Below, piece by piece: positions 8,111 through 16,293 of a stretch of DNA of 21,757 bases; the first letter of the stretch is position 1, and each line of letters opens with the position of its first letter. The notes under the pieces were generated by a model that saw only the letters and a list, made by a program, of their open reading frames with translations, had not been told where the DNA came from and did no database searches. Source of the stretch: JBKHBT01 sp046542255 (GTDB lineage Bacteria > UBP14 > UBA6098 > JBKHBT01); assembly GCA_046542255.1 (NCBI GenBank), contig JBKHBT010000055.1, positions 1 through 21,757 of the forward strand, given 5' to 3'. The position numbers and the translations under genes were made by a program.

Positions 8111-10708
8111 TTAGTATTTATAGCCGTCTTCGAGAACATCTTTTGTATCTAATATCATTTCGATGACTACCCGGCGGTTAATTGTCCTTCCTTCGGGCAT
8201 ATTATTATCGCCCAGGACCTCTTCGCGCTCGGAATTGCCGTTTTCGCGAATTATTGTATATGGGATGTCCGGGCCATAGCCTGCCCAGTCGATATTTGTG
8301 TCATGTTCTATCAGCCAATTCTCGATTTGATTTTGATTATCCAAATCCAGAAGCTCTTGAAGGTATTTCAGAATATTATCGTATTCGGCGAGTGCTCTTT
8401 CCTTGGATAATTCTGTATTTCTGCGATATGTTCCCAGAATATCGGTATGGCCTGTGATTTTGACTTCGAGGGTTTTATCTGGTATTTTGGCAAATTCTAT
8501 CAATCTTCTGGTGATATATTCCAGGCGGTCTTCAAGATATATTGCCTGCTCGACATCCTCATCATAGACAAATTGTACAATAAGTAGCTTCGATTCGATC
8601 CTTTCGCGTTCTGTAACATAAATTTGAAGAGTATCATCGGAGATGGCGCGTATATCATGGCCGGTTTTGTCTTTACCTGTGATTTTGGCGAGATATTTTT
8701 TATTTACATCCACCAATTTATTATTCTTGTCCATCCAATCCCATGCGATTTTTCTTGGCGCTACATTTTCACCCCTGTCGAGATTTCGTATATGTCCCCC
8801 CTCGATACTGAAAATATCGATTGAGTAGTTCTCAAATCCAGCGGGTACATCATGATTAATTTCGATTTTAGCAAGGTCCGCTATATTGCTATGGTCGAGA
8901 GAATTGCGGACCTGCATCGGCCTAAATAGGATACCCTGAGCATTAAGCCGCACACGATTTTCACCGCTTTTTTTCAGGCTGACATAGACTCTTTCCCTGT
9001 ATTCATCGGGAATAATATCGACCAGAAGTTCCTGATACTTGAAACCTTGCTGGAAATCTTCACGCCTTCCGCCGCCTTCTATGATTATATCGACATCGGG
9101 ATTTTTCTTCAGAAATGGATTGTATTCTTTGGCACATTCTCTGGCTTTGACATCATCGACAAAGAATATATAATCGGCTTCATTTTCGATTTCTACTCGA
9201 AGCTCGCCCCGACGATTTTCTTCATTTATCATATATTGTTGTTCCTCGGTTGGTGCATTTCGTCCTAATCCTGCTCTTTCGTGATCGATATCATAGCCCA
9301 TCTTGACAACTTTGAGATTCCTTGCACATTCAGGCACAAGCTTGATGAAGCGTCTTTTTATTGCTTCTGCGCGCTCGAGTGCGAGATTTCCTTCATTGGT
9401 CTCCGAGCGCGGATCATAGTATCCATAGATATTCAGCTTAACATCGGGATTATTTGCCAGGCGCGAGCCAATTGTATAGAGTAAGTTATTGAATCTGCTA
9501 TCGACAGCATCCGAACCAGCCGAGAAAAATACTACCGGTATCAATGGCTCTTCTTCATGTATTTGCCTGACTTCGGCGATATAGAGTTCCTCCGGCGAAA
9601 CCGTGAGTTCTACCTTTGGCTTTTGCGGCTTTTCTTTCATGCTGTCGGGGATTTCCGGCCGACTAATTGATTCCTCGGCGAGGGTTTCTTTATTTTTAGG
9701 TTGTTTGGGCATAAAACCGGCCGACATGGTGAATTTATGCGAACCGGGGACTTCCTGGCCGACTCTGGAAAGTGGATAGATAAAAGCATAATCGAATCCA
9801 AGATTAAACAGATTTTGATTGTGATATCCAAAACCTACTGAAAGCTGGTCGAGATTTGCGCCGCCGCGGACCATGATATCGCCGTTTTTACCATTATCAC
9901 CAATAGATTCCCATCTTGCTTCGCTGCCAAGATAGATATTTATGGTATTATCATTAATGGTTTCGAGGTCGGTTTCGGCATCCAGGGCAAATATCATATT
10001 CTTCCAATGATATGCTGCGCCAGCTCGGCCCTTGAGCGGATGCTTGCTTTCATCATCGGCATCTATCGCATTATCGGGCGGTACGAGATTTCGAAGATAT
10101 AGCCCGAAGCTCCAGTCGATATCCGGAAGATACATGAAGCCTGCATCCATTCCAAAAGTCATGCTTGTGAAACCATTATCTTGGAAAAATGGATCATTAG
10201 GGTCATCATCGAGGCCGTAAACAAAGTTGTCTTCATTATATGATGTGTATAAAAGATTAGCACGAATACCAATCGCCATCTTGCTGAATCTCCGAGCAGC
10301 ATTGATGCCGAAATTATCATGAGTATAGATATCCGAATAGAGAATATCGCCGCTAATGCCCAAATCTATTTTCTCTGGGAAATGATGAATATAGCCAATT
10401 GCGCCGGTGCCGAGTTTATCCGGGCAATAGTTATTATACATCGAAGTAAAATGCGTAATAACACTGTTTTCTCTGAATAGGCTAATCCCGGCAGGATTAT
10501 AGTTTAGTGCATTCGGATCATCTGAAATGGCAGTAAAAGCACCGCCCAGACCCTGCGCTCTTGCGCTGTGATTGGTCTGGGCATAAATTTGATTAATTCC
10601 TATTATGAATATAAATAAAAGCGATAACCTGCAAATGAAGGAGTATTTGCCTGTTCGATTTTCGCGAGTATCTGCCCGGTGGGCTATGTTATAATTTCTA
10701 TCAAGCAT
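8111..10708 (-). CDS. PorV-like outer-membrane barrel fused to two OmpA-like domains and an Ig-like domain
   Basis: 865 residues from the chosen ATG (10708); an in-frame TTG at 10714 is possible, but AGG at 10719-10717 is 8 nt from the ATG and only 2 nt from the TTG. A signal peptide (hydrophobic LSLLFIFIIGINQIYAQ, after a long polar stretch) leads into a PorV/PorQ (UPF0164) type barrel of ~310 residues starting ARAQGLGGAFTAISDDPNAL and NPAGISLF. A degenerate OmpA-like domain follows (~385-510: VFFSAGSDAVDS, ALERAEAIKRRF, ENRRGELRVEI), then a region of unknown fold, a FlgD-type Ig-like domain (~620-690: RKIAWDWMDKNNKLV) and a second, better conserved OmpA domain (~705-855: TGHTDILGTYRRNTELSKERA ... 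TINRRVVIEM) with the Asp and Arg expected to bind peptidoglycan. It probably sits in the outer membrane, may help T9SS cargo leave PorV-style, and anchors to the cell wall. ndk lies 58 nt upstream. Confidence 0.88.
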   Translation of the reverse strand: MLDRNYNIAHRADTRENRTGKYSFICRLSLLFIFIIGINQIYAQTNHSARAQGLGGAFTAISDDPNALNYNPAGISLFRENSVITHFTSMYNNYCPDKLGTGAIGYIHHFPEKIDLGISGDILYSDIYTHDNFGINAARRFSKMAIGIRANLLYTSYNEDNFVYGLDDDPNDPFFQDNGFTSMTFGMDAGFMYLPDIDWSFGLYLRNLVPPDNAIDADDESKHPLKGRAGAAYHWKNMIFALDAETDLETINDNTINIYLGSEARWESIGDNGKNGDIMVRGGANLDQLSVGFGYHNQNLFNLGFDYAFIYPLSRVGQEVPGSHKFTMSAGFMPKQPKNKETLAEESISRPEIPDSMKEKPQKPKVELTVSPEELYIAEVRQIHEEEPLIPVVFFSAGSDAVDSRFNNLLYTIGSRLANNPDVKLNIYGYYDPRSETNEGNLALERAEAIKRRFIKLVPECARNLKVVKMGYDIDHERAGLGRNAPTEEQQYMINEENRRGELRVEIENEADYIFFVDDVKARECAKEYNPFLKKNPDVDIIIEGGGRREDFQQGFKYQELLVDIIPDEYRERVYVSLKKSGENRVRLNAQGILFRPMQVRNSLDHSNIADLAKIEINHDVPAGFENYSIDIFSIEGGHIRNLDRGENVAPRKIAWDWMDKNNKLVDVNKKYLAKITGKDKTGHDIRAISDDTLQIYVTERERIESKLLIVQFVYDEDVEQAIYLEDRLEYITRRLIEFAKIPDKTLEVKITGHTDILGTYRRNTELSKERALAEYDNILKYLQELLDLDNQNQIENWLIEHDTNIDWAGYGPDIPYTIIRENGNSEREEVLGDNNMPEGRTINRRVVIEMILDTKDVLEDGYKY

Positions 10709-10766
10709 ATCCAATACCTAAAATATTGAACAAGTGAACCAAACCCAGGGGCAATTTGCGAGAATC

Positions 10767-11213
10767 TTAGTTTAGCTCTCCCGGACAGCAGCCGGCTTCT
10801 TTGAGATTCTTTTCTGTGAAGAAGAAAGATATCTCGCGCTTTGCTGTTTCGATCGAATCCGAGCCGTGGACGATGTTTTTTGTAGGCGATGCGCCATACA
10901 TATATCTTATCGTGCCATAGTTGGCCTTCTCCGGATTGAAGTTTCCGATGAGAGTCCTGAAATCTTCGATACAGTTCTCTTTCTGAAGAACCATAGGAAT
11001 ACATCTTCCAGATGTCATAAATTCGATCAATTCATCGTAAAATGGTTTGTCTTTGTGGATTGCATAGAATTCACCTGCCATTTTCTCATCCATCTTGACC
11101 ATTTTCATGGCCATAATCTCAAAATGAGCATTCATAATTCGCGAAATAACATCACCGATAACGCCTTTGCGTATGCAATCGGGTTTTAGAATTGTAAGAG
11201 TGCGGGTGTTCAA
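10767..11213 (-). CDS. ndk: Nucleoside diphosphate kinase
   Basis: 148 residues. The enzyme moves the gamma-phosphate of ATP onto other NDPs and dNDPs through a phosphohistidine. The N-terminus RTLTILKPDCIRKGVIG, the block YGTIRYMYGASPTKNIVHGSDS with the active-site histidine in NIVHGSDS, and REISFFF are family signatures. I chose the TTG at 11213: it gives the normal family N-terminus and has AAAGGAG (11228-11222) 8 nt upstream. An upstream ATG at 11267 would add 18 residues with no homologous counterpart and would place the ribosome-binding site inside the gene. A promoter (11354-11326) and a ~105-nt leader with two hairpins precede it. It may be transcribed on into the PorV-OmpA gene, since no terminator lies between them. 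Key residues appear intact. Confidence 0.96.
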   Translation of the reverse strand: MNTRTLTILKPDCIRKGVIGDVISRIMNAHFEIMAMKMVKMDEKMAGEFYAIHKDKPFYDELIEFMTSGRCIPMVLQKENCIEDFRTLIGNFNPEKANYGTIRYMYGASPTKNIVHGSDSIETAKREISFFFTEKNLKEAGCCPGELN

Positions 11214-11235
11214 ACCTTCTTCTCCTTTGTTTATT

Positions 11236-11308
11236 AGGATAGCTTGCACTATCCTTTTTATCTGCAATTTTCATTCCATCTTTAGAGAAAAGCCCCATTT
11301 GCTTCTCT
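11236..11308 (-). promoter_or_regulatory. Two hairpins in the ndk 5' leader
   Basis: Between the ndk promoter and its ribosome-binding site are two stems. One pairs 11284-11289 and 11292-11293 with 11301-11308 (8 bp with a 2-nt bulge, 7-nt loop). The other is AGGATAG/CTATCCT (11236-11242 and 11249-11255, 7 bp, 6-nt loop), just 7 nt upstream of AAAGGAG. They may affect mRNA stability or translation. Read on the plus strand the second one is followed by TTTT, but no plus-strand gene ends here. No known riboswitch is recognised. Confidence 0.4.
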
Positions 11309-11325
11309 CGAAATAACAATCGCAA

Positions 11326-11354
11326 ATAATAATGTATTTCGCAAATCTGGTCAA
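11326..11354 (-). promoter_or_regulatory. Sigma70-type promoter of ndk
   Basis: On the minus strand TTGACC (11354-11349, 5 of 6) and TATTAT (11331-11326, 5 of 6) are separated by exactly 17 nt. Transcription would begin near 11319, leaving a ~105-nt leader before the TTG start at 11213. This separates ndk from the large surface-protein gene upstream. Confidence 0.7.
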
Positions 11355-11418
11355 GCATAAAGGCCTTCTTAACCAAAGCTCAATATTTCCTTTTAACTAA
11401 CTAAATACCTCCAAAATT

Positions 11419-14400
11419 TTACCGTGCAATATAGACAGTGCCACGGCATACAGTTTTTTCATCGACTCTAATCATATATAAATAAGGCCCATTTTTCATC
11501 ATTTCGCCCTTTTCATCTCTGCCGTCCCATAATATTGTGCCGTCCTGAGTCGGGCTTCCGACATCGCCATTTACCAAAGAGCGTACAAATTGATTATCCA
11601 GTGTATAAATATATACAGTACCGAGATCCTGCGCCATTCCCGGATATTCGAATTTGCAGAGGTCGTTTATTCCGTCATTATTCGGCGTTATCGGCTTGGG
11701 ATGGACAAAGCATGTATCCCCGCACCATATTGCAGCTACATGTACAGTATCATAGGCAACGCAGCCGGAATCATCTTCGACTCTGACCGTCCATGTCGAA
11801 TTATATGGCGGATAGACGATAGGGTCTGCTATGCCTATGCTGTCTATCATCCAATCCGGTGACCATTCATATCTTATTTCACCAACTCCACCTTCGACAT
11901 CTGCGTGAAGGAATGTGGAATCATCGAAGCAAATCGTATCATTATCGGCATATGCATCGACTGTAATAGCGCATTGGAAAATCTCACAATCCTCGGTATA
12001 GACCCAGAAACTAGCGCGGCTTATGCATCCAGAAACGCTGACATCGACCCAATATAACATGCTATCATAATCAGCAACGACCACAATGCTCTCGGTTTCG
12101 GCAGATGTATTCCAGAGATAGGTCTCATAGCCTTCTCCGGCATGAAGTACCGACACACTATCGCGGCAAATTGTCTGATCATCGATCGAAATCTCGGGAT
12201 ATGGATGAACGATTACATTCGTATAGGCAGTATCGGCGCAATTTTCTCTAATAGAAGCAATCACGCGATATCTTGTGCTTGTATCGGGCGATGCAGTCGG
12301 TGTCCTGCTATATGGATCATCCAGGCTACTCACCGGTGTCCAGCTAAAACTTGCAGAATCATTGAAAGCGCCGGCATCGACAAATATCTCTGCAAAAGTG
12401 CCTTCGCAAATCACAGTGTCCGGGCTGGCAATGATATTTAGGCTGCATTCCGAGCAATCCTCTGTTGTAATCAAGAAAGAATCGGTAACCGAACAGTTCC
12501 AATTGGCCACCTCTACCCAGTGAATTTCGCTATCGAAGTCGGCTATTATGCTTGTAGTTGGCAAGGTGTCGCCATTGCTCCATAGATAACTTTCGTAACC
12601 AGAAGGTGCAGTAAGGACAAGTGTGCTATCTTCGCAAAGCAAAGTATCCCTTATATCGACTTCAGGATATTCTACTACTTCGATAAAGACATGGACCGAG
12701 TCCCGGCAATCTTCGCTATGTGATACATAAGCCGTATAAGTAATCGAGCTTTCCGGCGAAGCGACAGGATTCTGCACTTCGGAATTATCCAGCCAAATAT
12801 CCGGTTGCCAGAGATATTCTACATCACCGGCAAATCCGCCAAGTTCGAGCCGAAGCTGAACGGCATCGCCTTCGCAAATTATAGTATCCGATGAGGAAAC
12901 ATAAAGGGTACAGCATTCTCGTGCATATATCCATACAGAATCACGAGCAGTGCAGCCATCGAGACTAACATCTACCCAATATAGTGCAGAATCTTCCTCG
13001 GCCACAATCTCGATAGAATCCCTCGAATCTCCGGTATTCCATTCATAGGTATCAAAACCATCGCCCGGACTTAGCGAATAAGTATCGCCAAAACAAAGCA
13101 AAGTTTCGGGGAGTACAGGTTCCGGAAGTGGTTTGACATAAACATAGCAGGAACCAATGTCAGCACAGCCGGAATCATCGACAGCCGTTACTGCATACCA
13201 GGTTGAAATCTCCGGAAATGCTTCTGGGCTTGCAATCGATGGATCAGATAGAGAGGCAGATGGCGACCATTCATAGTCAACGGCTCCGAACCCGCCCTCG
13301 ACAATCGCCTCTATCATGGCAGTATCGCCGAAACAAATCGTATCGCCGATTGCCGAGACATCCAAAGTGCATTCCAGCTCATATAGGTAGATATCCCAGC
13401 AGATAGAATCTCTATTGGCTCCGCATTCTTCGGCAAGATCCGCAGCTCCAGCACAAACAGTGACTGTATCGAAAGGCTCGAGAATTATTCCCACAAGCTC
13501 CAAATCCAATGTCATAGTAGGGTCGCTGTATGAAAACCCCAGGCTATCAGGAGCAAAATATCGATCTTCCAATCGTATCCAAACAGAGTCGGCATCGACT
13601 CCGGTGCAGACATCATCAGTAGTTACAGAAATAGTAGGCGAAGGATCGAGAATTCTTCCCATCGGTGAAGTAGCCGGGAATGTCGGTGGTTCGAGATCCA
13701 TAAGAAAACGCCCTTCCACGGGAAGATAGCCCGGCATTAATCCATCCGAATCCTCGACATAAGTGATTGCCGTATAGACAGATTCGCAAGATGGCCAGTC
13801 GGAATCCGGCGTGAAAATCAGCGTATCCCCTAAGCGGCCTATTCGAGAATCTGCCCAGTCTATTGCTGTTTCATCTCCGGCTGTCATTTCGACAGTGGCC
13901 CAGTTTATTGCGATATCGTCATAGAGCAGGAAGCGGATTTCTTTGCGGGCGCAGGACGTAACGGTGGAATCCGGCGATAGATATTCGACATCGGGAGGGT
14001 CGGTCAGGCGGTATTCGAAACATGTATCCATACAGGAGATGCATTCTTCCGGGAAATCGACATCGCAGGCATGGATGCAATAGCTAAAATGATTCGTATC
14101 GATATCGACTCCGAGCAAATCATGGTACACGGTCAAGAAAATATCATCATAGACCAGATTTGGATTATCGATATAGAAAGTATCGCCATTTATCGTTATG
14201 AAAATACTCGTGCTATCGACACCGAGCCAATCTGTCAGTATGAATGTGAATGAAGATGGCAATGAATCCAAAACCGTATCCATAGCAGACTCGATAGGCT
14301 CTACCACAGGCGGCGTAAGGTCTATCGGAAATACAGACGAAGTTGCATGAGTCGAATCAGGTATTAATCTTATTCCACCATCGGTGCGAACCATCTCGGA

Positions 14401-16293
14401 AAGATGAACCCAATGATATGCAGAATCGGCAAGAGGCGGACTTTCGAATATCAAGGTTGTGTCATTTAGCCAATGCATTCCATCGGGATATGTATAAATC
14501 GTTGTATCCATTCTAACTGATACCGTTGCCATATCGACTATTGCAGAATCGCGGATTATGAAGATAAAAGAATCCGGTTCGCATTCTTCGAGGCCCCTAA
14601 GAATACCAGTAAGAGGCGGTTCATCGAGGTTTACAACGCAAACATCTATTGTATCAGCACCGCTATTTCCGAATGAATCAGTGGCAGTGATGATGAATCT
14701 ATAATCATGGCCGGTATCCGGCGGTGTCCAGGTGAAATTGCCGGTATTTCGAAGATTCGATGCGATAGTCGTCCAGCTCGAACCACCATCCGAAGAAAAT
14801 TCGATATCGATGGGATGAGTGGGATTTCTCATCGGCCAGAAATCGGGATGCGCCATGAAAGAGTCGGGATTGGTTGAATAGAAAATCTCATCCGGCCCGG
14901 CGATTAATATATAACAGCTATCCGGTTCTTCTGCATCTACAATAGGGTTTCGAGTATCGCCCGGCTGCGGAATGCCAACTCCCCGGCTATACAAATTCGA
15001 TTGATAAGGGCAGGGACATGGAATCTGAATATAGAAATTCACAGAATTGCCGATATCTTCATTCAGAACCCTGATATAATGATAATCATAAGAAAATGTA
15101 TCGATAGTAGCAGGTACAACAAATTCACCAGAATCCGGTGGGTAAACCCAAAACTCTGATGCATCTATGGTGTCGGCAAAATCCGGCGAGATTAGCTGGA
15201 AAATAGCCGCATCGGTAAAATTCTCGCCATATACTTTGACAGTATCACCAGTATTATAGCAGCCGGCGCCGATTGCATCGATTTCGATAGGGTCGCAATA
15301 AATCTCGATTCTTCCAATATCATAAGCAAGTGCATCCGTCTCTATGACCACATTATAGACTCCCTGTGGAAAATCCGGAACCGTGAATGTAACCGAAGAG
15401 GAATCGGCTGCAAACATGCCCGAGACCGATTCTCCCCCGATATAGAGCCTCATCGGCAAATATAGGTTATCGCCAATGATAGAATACAAATCGCCGGGAT
15501 AAAGGCATGTATCGACTTCGGCAATCGGTTCGCCCGGCAATGGTGCGCAAGGGTCTAAAGTATCGCCGAGGCCCGTCATTGCAAGCATGGCATTCAATAT
15601 GAACCTATGGTCCATCGGTTCGATATAGCCTACTACCGGGGCTTCGAAAGTATGATTATCCGGCAGGGCAAGTATCCTACCGCCGGCCTCGCAGCTACAG
15701 GAGTAGAATGTCGAAGTAGGGTAGGAGACAGCAGCCACAACATTTTCGCCATCCTCGTCCCAGACGAATGGATGAGCCGGAGGTTCTGCATATAAAATAG
15801 CCGAAATTTCAAAAAAGAGATATTCAACGCCATCGGTATATGGCGGATAATCCTCGATAGATGTTGTCATAACTTCACCTCCGGAACCGCCATAATATAG
15901 GCCGGTTTCCCAGCGAGGGTCATTGAGCAAAATATTATGATTATCGACTCCATCGAATTGAATAGGCATCACGATAAGATTGCCGCCATGACAGACAAAT
16001 TCGATTATATCCCCGCTTTGCTCATATGTGAAACCATTATAGGCACAAACAAAGCCATGAATCTGATGCATGATGATGACCACTTCGTATTCATCGAGAA
16101 CAGGATACCTTCCCAGATCGGTCGTGAAATCAATAGTGGCTCCGGCAGTCGTCAAGCTGTCCCATAGCGCTTGATATGTTGTCCGGTCGTGATGGCCACA
16201 CATTGGAAGGTCATCGACAAGGATTTGTTGCCCAAAGGCAGCAATTGCAAAAATGAAAATACCCAAAAAAATCAATCTATGTGAATTTACCAT
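11419..16293 (-). CDS. Giant modular surface protein (GATase-like, IPT-like, PKD-like modules, gliding-type C-terminus)
   Basis: 1624 residues, strongly acidic and rich in cysteine. Residues 1-22 form a signal peptide. Residues ~23-245 (ILVDDLPMCGHHD, YEVVIIMHQIHG, FVCHGGNLIVMP) resemble a class I glutamine-amidotransferase-like fold without an obvious catalytic triad. Two IPT/TIG-like segments follow (~255-420: LYSIIGDNLYLPMRLYIGG; TVKVYGENFTD), then several Ig-like domains to ~970, one with SSDGGSSWTTIASNL. Residues ~972-1525 hold seven alternating PKD-like modules (separate entry). The end, PITPNNDGINDLCKF ... ILWDGRDEKGEMMKNGPY ... TVYIAR, is a gliding-motility/FlgD-type C-terminal domain that fits T9SS type B sorting. 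The ATG overlaps the stop of the RCC1 gene (ATGGTAA, 7 nt), so the two are co-translated. An adhesin or cell-surface filament role is inferred. Confidence 0.9.
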   Translation of the reverse strand: MVNSHRLIFLGIFIFAIAAFGQQILVDDLPMCGHHDRTTYQALWDSLTTAGATIDFTTDLGRYPVLDEYEVVIIMHQIHGFVCAYNGFTYEQSGDIIEFVCHGGNLIVMPIQFDGVDNHNILLNDPRWETGLYYGGSGGEVMTTSIEDYPPYTDGVEYLFFEISAILYAEPPAHPFVWDEDGENVVAAVSYPTSTFYSCSCEAGGRILALPDNHTFEAPVVGYIEPMDHRFILNAMLAMTGLGDTLDPCAPLPGEPIAEVDTCLYPGDLYSIIGDNLYLPMRLYIGGESVSGMFAADSSSVTFTVPDFPQGVYNVVIETDALAYDIGRIEIYCDPIEIDAIGAGCYNTGDTVKVYGENFTDAAIFQLISPDFADTIDASEFWVYPPDSGEFVVPATIDTFSYDYHYIRVLNEDIGNSVNFYIQIPCPCPYQSNLYSRGVGIPQPGDTRNPIVDAEEPDSCYILIAGPDEIFYSTNPDSFMAHPDFWPMRNPTHPIDIEFSSDGGSSWTTIASNLRNTGNFTWTPPDTGHDYRFIITATDSFGNSGADTIDVCVVNLDEPPLTGILRGLEECEPDSFIFIIRDSAIVDMATVSVRMDTTIYTYPDGMHWLNDTTLIFESPPLADSAYHWVHLSEMVRTDGGIRLIPDSTHATSSVFPIDLTPPVVEPIESAMDTVLDSLPSSFTFILTDWLGVDSTSIFITINGDTFYIDNPNLVYDDIFLTVYHDLLGVDIDTNHFSYCIHACDVDFPEECISCMDTCFEYRLTDPPDVEYLSPDSTVTSCARKEIRFLLYDDIAINWATVEMTAGDETAIDWADSRIGRLGDTLIFTPDSDWPSCESVYTAITYVEDSDGLMPGYLPVEGRFLMDLEPPTFPATSPMGRILDPSPTISVTTDDVCTGVDADSVWIRLEDRYFAPDSLGFSYSDPTMTLDLELVGIILEPFDTVTVCAGAADLAEECGANRDSICWDIYLYELECTLDVSAIGDTICFGDTAMIEAIVEGGFGAVDYEWSPSASLSDPSIASPEAFPEISTWYAVTAVDDSGCADIGSCYVYVKPLPEPVLPETLLCFGDTYSLSPGDGFDTYEWNTGDSRDSIEIVAEEDSALYWVDVSLDGCTARDSVWIYARECCTLYVSSSDTIICEGDAVQLRLELGGFAGDVEYLWQPDIWLDNSEVQNPVASPESSITYTAYVSHSEDCRDSVHVFIEVVEYPEVDIRDTLLCEDSTLVLTAPSGYESYLWSNGDTLPTTSIIADFDSEIHWVEVANWNCSVTDSFLITTEDCSECSLNIIASPDTVICEGTFAEIFVDAGAFNDSASFSWTPVSSLDDPYSRTPTASPDTSTRYRVIASIRENCADTAYTNVIVHPYPEISIDDQTICRDSVSVLHAGEGYETYLWNTSAETESIVVVADYDSMLYWVDVSVSGCISRASFWVYTEDCEIFQCAITVDAYADNDTICFDDSTFLHADVEGGVGEIRYEWSPDWMIDSIGIADPIVYPPYNSTWTVRVEDDSGCVAYDTVHVAAIWCGDTCFVHPKPITPNNDGINDLCKFEYPGMAQDLGTVYIYTLDNQFVRSLVNGDVGSPTQDGTILWDGRDEKGEMMKNGPYLYMIRVDEKTVCRGTVYIAR
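11721..13372 (-). repeat. Seven alternating A-B-A-B-A-B-A Cys-containing modules within the giant protein
   Basis: Two module types alternate in the protein. Type A (four copies, about 80 residues) reads roughly 'DTIC.GD..L.A.VEGG.G...Y.WSP...L.DP....P.A.P..ST.Y.V...D...C.D...V.V'. Type B (three copies, about 75 residues) reads 'LC.D...L..G.GY.TYLWN.GD....I.I..D.DS.LYWV.VS..GC...DSFWIYTEDC'. Each carries cysteines at fixed places (after the start, near GC and at the end), suggesting disulfides. The repeat is visible in protein, not as identical DNA, so the copies are old. Boundaries are approximate. Confidence 0.75.

Noticed and set aside
11236..11259. Plus-strand terminator (AGGATAG stem followed by TTTTT)
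   Set aside because: No plus-strand gene lies upstream; as it sits just before the ndk ribosome-binding site, a leader hairpin on the minus strand is the better reading.
11152..11376. A 74-codon minus-strand frame across the ndk promoter and leader
   Set aside because: It overlaps the promoter, both hairpins and the ndk start in another frame, and its product resembles no protein family.
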